Origin: CAYHCE01 sp964355015
GTDB taxonomy: Bacteria > Cyanobacteriota > Cyanobacteriia > PCC-6307 > Cyanobiaceae
Reading direction: 5' to 3'
Assembly (NCBI GenBank): GCA_964355015.1
Contig: CAYHCE010000011.1
Coordinates: 1-64,000 of the forward strand
DNA length: 64,000 nt
The position numbers and the translations under genes were made by a program. Shown piece by piece: positions 16,604 through 25,252 of this stretch (the first letter of the stretch is position 1; each line of letters starts with the position of its first letter). Under the pieces are notes generated by a model that saw nothing but the letters and a program-made list of their open reading frames with translations, was not told the origin of the DNA and searched no databases.

Positions 16604-16720
16604 GGTCTGAGTGCCGAGCTCACTCCTTCCTAACCATCACGGCCCTCCGTGCAGCGCCGGCTTCATAGATCAGAGCTGATCGGCGTTCGGGTTGGCTGTG
16701 TTCGGGCGCGACGACGCCCC

Positions 16721-17404
16721 TCACCCCAGCCCGGCCACCGCTTCGCTGCTCAGCCGCTGCGGCCGGCCCTCTCCATCCGGGAAGCTCTGCTCCAGCCGCA
16801 GCGCCACCAGCTGGGTCACCGGATCCAGGCAGGCCGAGAACGGCAGGGTCGCCGACCGGTTCAGCACGGCACCCCCCGGCAGGGAACCGCCCGGCAGGGA
16901 GCCGCAGACCGCCCAGGTGCTGGGGTCGGTGGCCAGCCCATCGAGCACCACCCGGCTCTGGAAGGCACTGCCGGGATTCACGCCGCCATCGAGGCCGTAG
17001 GCAGGCCCGCAGCGCACCAGCACCTGCCCCTGCCAGATGCCGCTGGGCGGCGCCCCCACCGAGTAGGTGACGATCGCTTCGCCCGTGCCCGTGGCCACCC
17101 GGGTGCGCAGCTGCAACACGGCGCTGCGGCCGGCCAGGCCGCAGCTCACCGGCTGCAGACCCTCCGCCGGGCCCACCACCGCCGTGGCGCGCTCCAGGTC
17201 GGAGCGGACCAGCGCCAGGGCGCGCCGCTGGTGTGTGCTCTCCCGCAGCAGCCGCGTGAACCGCTGGGCGTTCCGGCCCTCGCCCAGCAGCGCCTGGATC
17301 ACCACCCCGCAGAACAGCAGCCCAAGGCTCATTGCCAGCAGCAGTTCCAGCAGGCTGAAGCCGTCTGCCCGGCGGGCGCAGCGCAGCCTGGCCTGGTGTC
17401 GCAT
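16721..17404 (-). CDS. Type IV minor pilin (PilW-like), last gene of minus-strand operon
   Basis: 227 aa. Leader MRHQARLRCARRADG|FSLLELLLA with Glu20 at mature position 5, then the PilW-type helix extension (RLLRESTHQRRALALVRSDL). Late paired cysteines (VSCG, VRCG, AVCG, SACL) suggest disulfides. It starts 5 bp after the stop of the gene before it. The end at 16721 fits a complete protein; I see no terminator in the 117 bp that follow. Confidence 0.8.
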   Translation of the reverse strand: MRHQARLRCARRADGFSLLELLLAMSLGLLFCGVVIQALLGEGRNAQRFTRLLRESTHQRRALALVRSDLERATAVVGPAEGLQPVSCGLAGRSAVLQLRTRVATGTGEAIVTYSVGAPPSGIWQGQVLVRCGPAYGLDGGVNPGSAFQSRVVLDGLATDPSTWAVCGSLPGGSLPGGAVLNRSATLPFSACLDPVTQLVALRLEQSFPDGEGRPQRLSSEAVAGLG

Positions 17405-17409
17405 CGCGT

Positions 17410-17934
17410 TCACAGCGTGGGATCCGGCAGACAGGCGGCGCTGTCGGGCGCGGCGCCAACCGGCCCGCCGTAACGGCCCAGCCGCACCACCCCCAGCGGC
17501 AGGGCCATCACCAGGCAGCGCCGCAGCGGCGTGCCGCCGGAGCTCAGCACCACCGTGCCCCCATCCAGCACCAGCCCATTGCTGCTGAAGCGCAGCACTG
17601 GCGGCAGGGTCTGGTTCAGCTGCACCGTGCCCTGCTCCACCCCCTCGTCCAGGGAGCGCACAGCCTGCGCGCAGGGCGCCAGGCCGCCAGGGGCGGGGGC
17701 CTCCCAGCCGCCGGCCCCGAGGCTCAGCCCGCAGGGGCGTCCGCGCTCCTCCGCCTCTGCCCGGGCCCGCTCGATGCCCTGGGCCAGCCGGCGCGTCGCC
17801 GCCTCCACCCCCTGCCGAGCCAGGGTTTCGCCGCCCGCCATCAGGGCCAGGCCCGCCAGCACGGCCAGCACCGTCACCCCCACCAGCAGCTCCGGCAGCG
17901 AGAAGCCCGCCGCGGCGCCGCGATCGGGGCTCAT
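17410..17934 (-). CDS. Type IV minor pilin (GspH/FimT-like)
   Basis: 174 aa. Leader MSPDRGAAAG|FSLPELLVGVTVLAVLAG with Glu15 at mature position 5, then ATRRLAQGIERARAEAEERG, the helix of FimT/GspH pilins, and RPCGLSL with further cysteines (APCAQ, RRCLV, ACLPD). The start ATG overlaps the stop of the preceding gene as ATGA. Third of four minor-pilin genes on this strand. Confidence 0.8.
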   Translation of the reverse strand: MSPDRGAAAGFSLPELLVGVTVLAVLAGLALMAGGETLARQGVEAATRRLAQGIERARAEAEERGRPCGLSLGAGGWEAPAPGGLAPCAQAVRSLDEGVEQGTVQLNQTLPPVLRFSSNGLVLDGGTVVLSSGGTPLRRCLVMALPLGVVRLGRYGGPVGAAPDSAACLPDPTL

Positions 17935-18356
17935 GCCCCCACCTCCGTGTCGGTGCCGTGGGGCAGGCAGAGGCCATGGGCCGCCGCCGTGAACAACCGC
18001 CGCCGCTCGATCCGGTGCGCGGCAGAGCGCACCACCAGCCACAGAGCCCCCGGCTCACCGCCTTCGGCGGGCTCCTGCGCCTCCGTCACCCCCGCCGGCA
18101 GGGGCGCGCCGGGCAGGCTCAGCTGAGCGCCCATCCACACCGCCGCGGCCTCGCAGCTCATCGCCGCCGGCGCGGCGGGGGCCGCCTGGCGCAGGCCGTG
18201 CTCCCGCTGCAGCAGCAGCCCATCGATCCCGCGCAGGGCGTGCCGACGGTCTTCGGCGCGGCGGCTCCAGGCGGCGCTCGATCCCCACAGCTGCACCGAC
18301 GCGTTCGACGCCAGGCCGAACACCAGCACCGCCACCATCACCTCGGTCAGGTTCAT
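17931..18356 (-). CDS. PilV-like minor pilin with no visible leader peptide
   Basis: 141 aa beginning MNLTEVMVAVLVFGLASN. The residues match the mature N-terminus of PilV-type pilins (x-x-L-x-E-V), with Glu at position 5 counting the initiator Met, but the Gly-ending leader that prepilin peptidase needs is absent. The ATG overlaps the previous stop as ATGA, which supports this start. Reading further upstream in frame gives GDGA before the Met, without an obvious start codon and inside the previous gene. The C-terminal part has a few cysteines (SCEA, LCLP). See findings. Confidence 0.65.
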   Translation of the reverse strand: MNLTEVMVAVLVFGLASNASVQLWGSSAAWSRRAEDRRHALRGIDGLLLQREHGLRQAAPAAPAAMSCEAAAVWMGAQLSLPGAPLPAGVTEAQEPAEGGEPGALWLVVRSAAHRIERRRLFTAAAHGLCLPHGTDTEVGA

Positions 18357-18889
18357 CGCCCCATCCCCCGCACCTGCAGCACATGCAGAACCGGCCCGCT
18401 GGCCGTTGCCGGTGGCTCCACCGGCGCCACGGCCACGGCGTAGAGGCGCTCCGTGGCCTCCGGCACCAGCTCCAGCCGCAGTTCGCCGGGCATCCCCGCT
18501 CCGGCGGATCCTGCCGGCCGCCACGACACCAGCCGGTAACCCGACGACCCCACCGTTCCCCGCAGCAGCGGTGCCGGATCGAGCTCGGGCGCACAGCCCG
18601 GCACCGGCTGGATCCAGGCGGTGGAGAGCAGCGGCAGCAGGCAGGCATAGGCGCCGCTCAGCCGGGCCGCCACCTGCTGCGCCGCCGAGGCCAGCGCATC
18701 ATCGAGCTGGCGCTGGCGCAGCTCCGCCGCCGCCAGGGCGCTGCCCTGCAGGGCGGCCGTCTGCACCGACAAGCTGCTGAGCAGCAGCACCAGGGCCGTG
18801 CCGAACGAGAGGGGCAGCAGAAACCCGGCCTCGCCGGACCGGCGCGACGCTGCCGAGTGCCTGCCGGACCCCAGTGGCATGGGCGTCAT
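18353..18889 (-). CDS. PilX-like minor pilin, first gene of minus-strand operon
   Basis: 178 aa. Leader to G22 (GEAG|FLLPLSFG), hydrophobic helix TALVLLLSSLSVQTAAL, then an Ala-rich helix (AELRQRQLDDALASAAQQVAARL). There is no Glu at mature position 5, as in PilX-type proteins. Start ATG 18889 has ggaggac just upstream. It heads a four-gene operon (18889 to 16721) with PilX, PilV, FimT and PilW types in order, an arrangement like other minor-pilin operons. Its promoter must lie in the 123 bp shared with vapB. Confidence 0.7.
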   Translation of the reverse strand: MTPMPLGSGRHSAASRRSGEAGFLLPLSFGTALVLLLSSLSVQTAALQGSALAAAELRQRQLDDALASAAQQVAARLSGAYACLLPLLSTAWIQPVPGCAPELDPAPLLRGTVGSSGYRLVSWRPAGSAGAGMPGELRLELVPEATERLYAVAVAPVEPPATASGPVLHVLQVRGMGR

Positions 18890-19012
18890 GTCGTCCTCCG
18901 GAATCAAGGTCTTCCGAGGATTCCCCGCGATCCGGCCGTTGCACCCACCGGCACGGATACGTGCATCAACGGATGCCAGAATTGAAGCTTCACGACCCGG
19001 TGGCCATCGCCC

Positions 19013-19210
19013 ATGCGCACCACCCTCAACCTCGACGACGAACTCCTGAGCCAGGCCAGGCAACTCAGTGGCATCAGCGAGCGCACTCTCCTGATTCGCG
19101 AGGCACTCAAAGCCCTGGTGCAGCGTGAGAGTGCCCGCCGGCTCGCCGCCCTGGGCGGTTCCGAGCCCCAGCTCGAAGCCATCCCGCGCCGCCGCGGCGA
19201 ACCGGCGTGA
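19013..19210 (+). CDS. vapB: VapB-type antitoxin
   Basis: 65 aa: MRTTLNLDDELLSQARQLSG is the RHH-like N-terminus of VapB antitoxins of the type paired with PIN toxins; LLIREALKALVQRESARRLAALGG continues the pattern. The C-terminal tail binds the toxin. The stop overlaps the vapC GTG start (GTGA). It is divergent from the minus-strand pilin operon. The family represses its own promoter; no clear palindrome was seen. Confidence 0.8.
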   Translation: MRTTLNLDDELLSQARQLSGISERTLLIREALKALVQRESARRLAALGGSEPQLEAIPRRRGEPA

Positions 19211-19563
19211 TCCTGGTCGACACCTCGGTCTGGGTGGACCACCTGCGCAGCCATGACCCCGAGCTGGCCCAATGCCTCGGGCAGCGACAGGTGGCCGTCC
19301 ATCCCTGGGTGATCGGCGAACTGGCCTGCGGCCAGCTCCGCAACCGTCAGGAGGTGCTCGGGCTTCTCGGAGCACTGCCCGCCGTGGCGGTGGCTGGCGA
19401 TCAGGAGGTGCTGCTGGCGATCGAGCAGAATCGTCTGATGGGCAGGGGAATCGGCTACGTAGACGCCCACCTGATCAGTTCAGCCCTGCTCAGCCGGGCC
19501 ACACTCTGGACCAGGGACAAACGCCTCGGCGCCCTGGCCAGGGATCTCGACCTGGCCTACTGA
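19207..19563 (+). CDS. vapC: VapC PIN-domain ribonuclease toxin
   Basis: 118 aa PIN domain with D5 in MILVDTSVW, E in WVIGELACGQL near residue 38, D in GYVDAHLISSALL near 86 and D in WTRDKRLGALA near 103, the four acidic residues of the VapC active site. Start GTG overlaps the vapB stop. Its end overlaps the convergent lepA stop by 7 bp. Full-length with an intact antitoxin, so probably functional, unlike the PIN genes at 2025 and 21492. Confidence 0.85.
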   Translation: MILVDTSVWVDHLRSHDPELAQCLGQRQVAVHPWVIGELACGQLRNRQEVLGLLGALPAVAVAGDQEVLLAIEQNRLMGRGIGYVDAHLISSALLSRATLWTRDKRLGALARDLDLAY

Positions 19564-21365
19564 TTCAGCTTCAGCACCGCCATGAAGGCCTCCTGCGGCA
19601 CCTCCACCTTGCCCATCGCCTTCATCCGCTTCTTGCCCTTGGCCTGCTTCTGCAGCAGCTTCTTCTTGCGGCTGATGTCTCCGCCGTAGCACTTGGCGAG
19701 CACATCCTTGCGCATGGCGCTGATACTTTCGCTGGCGATCACGCGGCTGCCGATCGAGGCCTGGATCGGGATCTTGAACTGCTGGCGCGGAATCAGTTCC
19801 TTCAGCTTCTCCACCAGCCCCTTGCCCACGTTGTAGGCCTTGTCCCGATGCACGATCGTGGTGAGGGGATCGGCCTTCTCGCTGTTGATCAGCACATCGA
19901 GGCGCACCAGATCGTTGCGGCGAAAACCGATCAGGCTGTATTCCATCGAGGCGTAGCCCTTGGTTCGGCTCTTCATCTGATCGAAGAAATCGGTGACCAC
20001 CTCCGCCAGCGGCATCTCGTAGTGCAAGGTGACGCGATCGGTGGTGATGTACTTCATATCGATGAATTCACCTCGGCGCTCCTGGCAAAGCTCCATCAGG
20101 GTGCCGTTGTAGGTGTTGGGGGTGTAGATCTCCAGCTTCACATAGGGCTCCTCGATCGATTCCCGCTTCTGCGGATCGGGCAGCGTGGCGGGGTTGTCCA
20201 CCATCTGAACAGCGCCATCGAGCAGGTTCACCTTGTAGATCACCGAGGGGGCGGTAACGATCAGATCGAGGTCGTACTCGCGCTCCAGCCGCTCCTGCAC
20301 GATCTCCATGTGCAGCAGCCCCAGGAAGCCGCAGCGGAAGCCGAAGCCCATGGCGCTGCTGGTTTCCGGCTCGTATTTCAGCGCCGCATCGGAGAGTTTC
20401 AGCTTGTCGAGCGCTTCGCGCAGATCGGGGTACTGGTCGGCGTCGGTGGGGAAGAGGCCGCAGAACACCATCGGCTTGGCCTCGGTATAACCCGGCAACG
20501 GCTCCGTCACCGGATCGGCCATCAGGGTGATCGTGTCGCCCACCCGTGCATCGGCCACGGCCTTGATCGAAGCGGACAGATAGCCCACCTCACCGGCATG
20601 GAGGCTCTCCACCTGGCGCTGATCCGGCGCCATCACGCCCACCTCGTCGAGTTCGTAGGTGGTCTTGCTGGCCATCAGCAGCACCTTGTCCTTCCGGGCG
20701 ATCGTGCCGCTGATCACCCGGAAGTACACGATCACACCCCGATAGGGGTCGTAGTACGAGTCGAAGATGAGGGCGCGCAGCTGCTCGTTGACCCGATCGG
20801 GCGGTGGCGGCACCCGCTCCACGATCGCTTCGAGGATCTCGGGGATGCCCAGACCCGTCTTGGCGGAGCAACTGATCGCCTTCGAGGTGTCGAGCCCGAT
20901 GATCGCCTCGATCTCCTGCTTGATGCGCTCGGGATCGGCGCCGGGCAGATCGATCTTGTTGAGCACCGGAATGATCTCCAGATCATTCTCCAGCGCCAGA
21001 TACACGTTCGCCAGTGTCTGCGCCTCCACTCCCTGACTGGCATCCACCACCAGCAGCGCCCCCTCGCAGGCCTGCAGGCTGCGGCTCACCTCATAGGAGA
21101 AATCCACATGCCCCGGGGTGTCGATCAGGTTGAGGATGTAAAGCTCCCCGTCGGCCGCCCTGTATTCCATCCGGGCGGCCTGAAGCTTGATCGTGATGCC
21201 CCGCTCCCGCTCCAGTTCCATGTTGTCGAGGAACTGGGCCTGCATGTCCCGCACCGCCACCGTGCCGGTTTCCTGGAGCAGGCGATCGGCCAGGGTTGAT
21301 TTGCCGTGGTCGATGTGGGCAATGATGCAGAAGTTGCGGATCCGCTGGACGGGAACGTCGGTCAT
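19557..21365 (-). CDS. lepA: Elongation factor 4 (LepA) translational GTPase
   Basis: 602 aa, the family length. G1 is AHIDHGKST, G3 is DTPGHVDF, G4 is NKIDLPG and G5 is SAKTG. The EF-G-like domains follow, then the LepA-specific C-terminal domain ending GSRVIASESISAMRKDV and GGDISRKKKLLQKQ. It acts on ribosomes, promoting back-translocation or initiation control. The ATG at 21365 begins MTDVPVQRIRNFCIIAHIDHG, as in homologues. Confidence 0.97.
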   Translation of the reverse strand: MTDVPVQRIRNFCIIAHIDHGKSTLADRLLQETGTVAVRDMQAQFLDNMELERERGITIKLQAARMEYRAADGELYILNLIDTPGHVDFSYEVSRSLQACEGALLVVDASQGVEAQTLANVYLALENDLEIIPVLNKIDLPGADPERIKQEIEAIIGLDTSKAISCSAKTGLGIPEILEAIVERVPPPPDRVNEQLRALIFDSYYDPYRGVIVYFRVISGTIARKDKVLLMASKTTYELDEVGVMAPDQRQVESLHAGEVGYLSASIKAVADARVGDTITLMADPVTEPLPGYTEAKPMVFCGLFPTDADQYPDLREALDKLKLSDAALKYEPETSSAMGFGFRCGFLGLLHMEIVQERLEREYDLDLIVTAPSVIYKVNLLDGAVQMVDNPATLPDPQKRESIEEPYVKLEIYTPNTYNGTLMELCQERRGEFIDMKYITTDRVTLHYEMPLAEVVTDFFDQMKSRTKGYASMEYSLIGFRRNDLVRLDVLINSEKADPLTTIVHRDKAYNVGKGLVEKLKELIPRQQFKIPIQASIGSRVIASESISAMRKDVLAKCYGGDISRKKKLLQKQAKGKKRMKAMGKVEVPQEAFMAVLKLNQ

Positions 21366-21491
21366 GCGCGTCGGTGGCCCGACAACCCCTGAAGGCCGTC
21401 GAAGGATTCGGTGGATCCTAGGCAGGCGGCTCGAATCAAACTGAACCAGGTCCTGGTTCAGGGCCGCCGCCATGGGATCGCCCGCTCCGGT

Positions 21492-21725
21492 GTGCCGATC
21501 GCCCGGCTGTTGCTGGACACCCATCCGGTCCTCCGGTGGCTCGCCGATGACCCGCGCCTTCCAGCCACTCCGGTGCCGCTGGTGAGGGATCCTGCCAACA
21601 CGGTGTTCGTCAGCCAGGCCTCGCTCTGGGAGATCGCCATCCAACAGGGGCTCGGTCGTCTCTCGGTGATCTGGAGCGTCGACCGCCAGCTGGCCGCCTA
21701 CGGGCCCACCGTGCTGATCGTCTGA
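21492..21725 (+). pseudogene. Truncated PIN-domain (VapC) gene
   Basis: From GTG 21492 the frame gives RLLLDTHPVLRWLADDPRLP, then VFVSQASLWEIAIQQGLGRL, the N-terminal half of a VapC toxin with the first Asp and the Glu. It then passes into unrelated residues and stops at about 77 aa, without the two C-terminal aspartates. The upstream 80 bp of the same open frame do not form an antitoxin. Most likely a decayed toxin-antitoxin remnant. Confidence 0.65.
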
Positions 21726-21786
21726 GCAGAACCCAGGCACGCCCGGGCGATGGCTTCCTAAGCTCACACCACCGCCTCTCCCACCC

Positions 21787-22041
21787 ATGACCACCGAAGT
21801 CTCCGATCCCCGCGCCCTCACGGTCGAGAACGTCGAGCGGGTGCTCGATGAACTGCGCCCCTACCTGATGGCCGATGGCGGCAACGTCGAGATCGTCGAG
21901 ATCGACGGCCCCACCGTGAAGGTGCGCCTGCAGGGCGCCTGCGGCAGCTGCCCCAGCAGCACCATGACCCTCAAGATGGGCATCGAGCGCAAGCTGCGCG
22001 AGGCCATCCCCGAAGTGAGCGAAGTGGTGCAGGTGCTCTGA
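21787..22041 (+). CDS. NifU-like C-terminal (Nfu) Fe-S scaffold
   Basis: 84 aa consisting only of the Nfu domain: VENVERVLDELRPYLMADGGNVEIVEIDG and the cluster-binding CGSCPSS (CxxC). In cyanobacteria such a short Nfu/CnfU protein is the main scaffold delivering [4Fe-4S]/[2Fe-2S] clusters, for example to photosystem I. Start ATG 21787 fits the family. It precedes serS by 76 bp. Confidence 0.92.
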   Translation: MTTEVSDPRALTVENVERVLDELRPYLMADGGNVEIVEIDGPTVKVRLQGACGSCPSSTMTLKMGIERKLREAIPEVSEVVQVL

Positions 22042-22117
22042 GCCTCCAGCCATGGGCCGGTCGCTGGCTGGCGCCCGACCCGGCCCGTAGGCTGCACGCG
22101 CCTTTGAACCTGGAGCC

Positions 22118-23398
22118 GTGCTGGATCAGCGCCTGCTGCGCGAAAATCCCGAGCTGATCGTGCAGCAGCTCGGGCGCCGCGGCATGGAGCTCGATCTCAC
22201 CGCTCTGCAGCTGATCGCCCGCCAGGAGCGGGATCTGGAACAGCAGCGCAGTGATCTCCAGGCCGAAGGCAACCGCATCGGCCGCCAGGTGGGCGAGCGC
22301 ATCCGCTCCGGCGAGGCGCCCGACAGCCCCGAGCTGCTGGCCCTGCGCCACGAGGGCAACCGCATCAAGCAGCTGGTGGGGGTGGTCGAGGAGGAGGAGA
22401 AGAGCCTCGAAGTGCGCCTGCGCGAGCAACTGCTCGCCTTTCCCAACCTGCCCTCCCCCCACTGTCCCGACGGCCGCTCCGAAGCCGAGAACGTGGAAGT
22501 GCGCCGCTGGGGCGCACCCCGCGATCCCGCAGGGCTCGCGGAGCACTGGCAGATCGCCGAACGGCTCGGCCTGCTCGACAGCGAGCGTTCCGTGCGAATC
22601 GCCCAGAGCCGCTTCGTCACCCTGCTGGGCCAGGGAGCGCGCCTGGAGCGGGCCCTGATCAGCTTCATGCTCGATCTGCACACCGGCCGCGGCTACCGCG
22701 AGGTGCTGCCGCCGATCCTGGTGAACAGCGCCAGCCTCACCGGCTCCGGCCAGCTGCCCAAGTTCGCCGAGGAAAGCTTCCGCTGCGCCGACGACGACCT
22801 CTGGCTCACCCCCACCGCCGAGGTGCCGATCACCTCCTTCCACCGCGAGGAGGTGATCCCCGCCGAGCAGCTGCCGCTGCGCTACGCCGCCTACACCCCC
22901 TGCTTCCGCCGTGAGGCCGGCTCCTACGGCCGCGACACCCGCGGCCTGATCCGCCTGCACCAGTTCAACAAAGTGGAGTTGTACTGGTTCTGCCATCCCG
23001 ACCACTCGGACGCCGCCCACGCCCAGCTCACCGCCGACGCCGAAGCGGTGCTGCAGGCCCTGGAGCTGCCCTACCGGGTGATCGATCTCTGCAGCGGCGA
23101 TCTGGGCTTCTCGGCAGCCCGCACCTTTGATCTGGAAGTGTGGTTGCCCGGCGCCGGGGCCTATCGGGAGATCTCCAGCTGCAGCACCTGCGGCGAGTTC
23201 CAGGCGCGGCGCTCCTCGATCCGGTTCAGGGAGGGCAGGAAGACGCGGCTGCTGCACACCCTCAACGGCAGCGGCCTGGCCGTGGGGCGCACCATGGCGG
23301 CCCTGCTCGAGAACGGCCAGCAGACCGATGGCAGCGTGCGCCTGCCCCCTGCGCTGGTGCCCTACTTCGGCGCCGAGGCGATCACCGCCGAGGCCTGA
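22118..23398 (+). CDS. serS: Seryl-tRNA synthetase
   Basis: 426 aa class II synthetase charging tRNA-Ser. The N-terminal coiled-coil arm runs over about residues 30-105 (DLEQQRSDLQAEGNRIG and on). Motif 2 is TPCFRREAGSYGRDTRG and motif 3 is GLAVGRTMAALLEN; the serine-site cysteines/glutamates in EISSCSTCGEFQARRS are present. Start is GTG 22118, preceded by tggag. Length is normal. Confidence 0.96.
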   Translation: MLDQRLLRENPELIVQQLGRRGMELDLTALQLIARQERDLEQQRSDLQAEGNRIGRQVGERIRSGEAPDSPELLALRHEGNRIKQLVGVVEEEEKSLEVRLREQLLAFPNLPSPHCPDGRSEAENVEVRRWGAPRDPAGLAEHWQIAERLGLLDSERSVRIAQSRFVTLLGQGARLERALISFMLDLHTGRGYREVLPPILVNSASLTGSGQLPKFAEESFRCADDDLWLTPTAEVPITSFHREEVIPAEQLPLRYAAYTPCFRREAGSYGRDTRGLIRLHQFNKVELYWFCHPDHSDAAHAQLTADAEAVLQALELPYRVIDLCSGDLGFSAARTFDLEVWLPGAGAYREISSCSTCGEFQARRSSIRFREGRKTRLLHTLNGSGLAVGRTMAALLENGQQTDGSVRLPPALVPYFGAEAITAEA

Positions 23399-23464
23399 AA
23401 CACAGCCAGGCGCGCGGCAGGACCGGAACGGACCAGAATGAACGTCCTTGACCCCGCAGGCTGA

Positions 23465-24553
23465 ATGGGCGTTCTTGCCGCACTGGCGATCCTGGCCGCG
23501 CTGATCGTGGTGCACGAGGCCGGCCATTTCTTCGCCGCCACCTGGCAGGGCATCCGGGTCAGCGGCTTCTCGATCGGGTTCGGACCGGTGCTGCTGCAGC
23601 GCCAGCGCCGCGGCGTGCAGTTCGCCCTGCGGGCGATCCCGCTCGGCGGCTATGTCGCCTTCCCCGACGACGACGAGGACAGCGAAATTCCCGCCGACGA
23701 TCCCGATCTGCTGCGCAACCGCCCCCTCGGCCAGCGCGCCCTGGTGATCGCCGCCGGCGTGCTCGCCAACCTGCTGCTCGCCTGGACCGTGCTGCTGGCC
23801 CAGGGGGTGGTGGTGGGAGTTCCGGCCGGCTTCAGCGCCACTCCCGGGGTGATCGTGGCGGCCGTGCAGCCGGGCCTGCCGGCCGCCGCCTCCGGCCTGA
23901 TGGCCGGTGATCGCATCGTCAGCCTCGGTGGTGTGCCCGTCTCCGGCGGCCAGGCGGCCGTGATCGAGCTGGTGGCCGACATCAAGGCCGCCCCCGAGCG
24001 CACCCTCCGGCTCGAGGCCGAGCGCGACGGCCGGCGCCTCAGCCTCCGCCTCACCCCTTCCGAGCGCGACGGCATCGGCCGCATCGGCGCCCAGCTCCAG
24101 CCCAACGGCACCGAGGCCTTCCGGCCGGCCCGCGGCCCCCTGGAGCTGCTCGGCCAGACCAACCGGATCTTCGTGCAGCTCACCCGCCGCACCGTGGAGG
24201 GCTTCACCGCGCTGGTCACCCACTTCGGTGAAACGGCACCCCAGGTGTCGGGCCCGGTCAAGATCATCGAGATGGGGGCCTCCCTCGCCCGCCAGGGCGG
24301 CGGCAGCCTGTTCGTGTTCGCCGCCCTGATCTCGATCAACCTGGCGGTGCTCAACGCCCTGCCCCTCCCCCTGCTCGACGGCGGCCAGTTCGCCCTGCTG
24401 CTGCTCGAGGGCCTGCGCGGTCGCCCCCTGCCCGATCGCCTTCAGCTCGCCTTCATGCAATCGGGCTTCCTGCTGCTGATGGGGCTGAGCGCCGTGCTGA
24501 TCGTCAAGGACACCAGCCAGCTGTCGGTGGTGCAGCAACTGCTCGGCCGCTGA
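23465..24553 (+). CDS. rseP: M50 site-2 membrane metalloprotease (RseP-like)
   Basis: 362 aa integral-membrane zinc protease. HEAGH at about residues 18-22 lies in the first helix and the second metal motif NALPLPLLDGGQF sits in the C-terminal helix. A single PDZ domain lies between (VQPGLPAAASGLMAGDRIVSLGG). It performs regulated intramembrane proteolysis. A following family motif, GPVKIIEMG, is also present. Start ATG 23465. nth follows within 2 bp, so they are probably co-transcribed. Confidence 0.93.
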   Translation: MGVLAALAILAALIVVHEAGHFFAATWQGIRVSGFSIGFGPVLLQRQRRGVQFALRAIPLGGYVAFPDDDEDSEIPADDPDLLRNRPLGQRALVIAAGVLANLLLAWTVLLAQGVVVGVPAGFSATPGVIVAAVQPGLPAAASGLMAGDRIVSLGGVPVSGGQAAVIELVADIKAAPERTLRLEAERDGRRLSLRLTPSERDGIGRIGAQLQPNGTEAFRPARGPLELLGQTNRIFVQLTRRTVEGFTALVTHFGETAPQVSGPVKIIEMGASLARQGGGSLFVFAALISINLAVLNALPLPLLDGGQFALLLLEGLRGRPLPDRLQLAFMQSGFLLLMGLSAVLIVKDTSQLSVVQQLLGR

Positions 24554-24554
24554 G

Positions 24555-25241
24555 GTGCCCCGCTTCCCCAGCGCCCGCCAGCGCACGCCGCTGATCCTGG
24601 AGCGCCTCGCCGGCCTCTACCCCCACGCCACCTGCTCCCTCGACTGGCGCACCCCCTGGGAGCTGCTGGTGGCCACCATGCTCTCGGCCCAGTGCACCGA
24701 CGAGCGTGTCAATCGGGTCACCCTGGCCCTGTTCGAGCGCTTCCCCGATGCCGCTGCCGCCGCCGCGATGAGCCCGGCGGAGGTGGAGCCCTACGTGAAG
24801 TCCACCGGCTTCTTCCGCAACAAGGCGAAGAACATCGTGGCCGCGTCACGCCTGCTGATCGAACGCCATGGCGGTGAGGTGCCGGCCTCGATGGAGGAGC
24901 TGCTGGAGCTGCCGGGTGTGGCCCGCAAGACGGCCAACGTGGTGCTGGCCCATGCCTTCGGCATCAACGCCGGCGTCACGGTGGACACCCACGTGCGGCG
25001 GCTCAGCAACCGGCTCGGGCTGACGAAGCAGAGCGAACCGCGCCGGATCGAACCCGACCTGATGAAGCTGGTGCCCCAGCCGGAATGGGAGAACTTCTCG
25101 ATCCGGCTGATCTTCCACGGCCGGGCGGTCTGCAACGCCCGCAAGCCGCTCTGCGCCGGCTGCCCCCTCACCGACCTCTGCCCCACCCATCCCGAGGCCG
25201 GCAGCCAGCGGGGTAAGCTGGCCGATCAACGCCCGATCTGA
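24555..25241 (+). CDS. nth: Endonuclease III, DNA glycosylase/AP lyase
   Basis: 228 aa. The helix-hairpin-helix LLELPGVARKTANVVLAHAFG carries the catalytic Lys, and VTVDTHVRRLSNRLGL has the catalytic Asp. The C-terminal C-x6-C-x2-C-x5-C cluster site begins CNARKPLCAGC. The enzyme removes oxidised pyrimidines and nicks the strand. Start GTG 24555 lies one base after the rseP stop. Confidence 0.96.
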   Translation: MPRFPSARQRTPLILERLAGLYPHATCSLDWRTPWELLVATMLSAQCTDERVNRVTLALFERFPDAAAAAAMSPAEVEPYVKSTGFFRNKAKNIVAASRLLIERHGGEVPASMEELLELPGVARKTANVVLAHAFGINAGVTVDTHVRRLSNRLGLTKQSEPRRIEPDLMKLVPQPEWENFSIRLIFHGRAVCNARKPLCAGCPLTDLCPTHPEAGSQRGKLADQRPI

Positions 25242-25252
25242 GCAGCAGCCGC

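Noticed and set aside
19272..21299. 675-codon plus-strand frame opposite lepA
   Set aside because: Antisense to LepA and low-complexity.
21971..24586. 871-codon minus-strand open frame opposite serS, rseP and nth
   Set aside because: Pure antisense frame caused by high GC. The plus strand holds three clear enzymes; the minus translation is low-complexity His/Gln/Gly.
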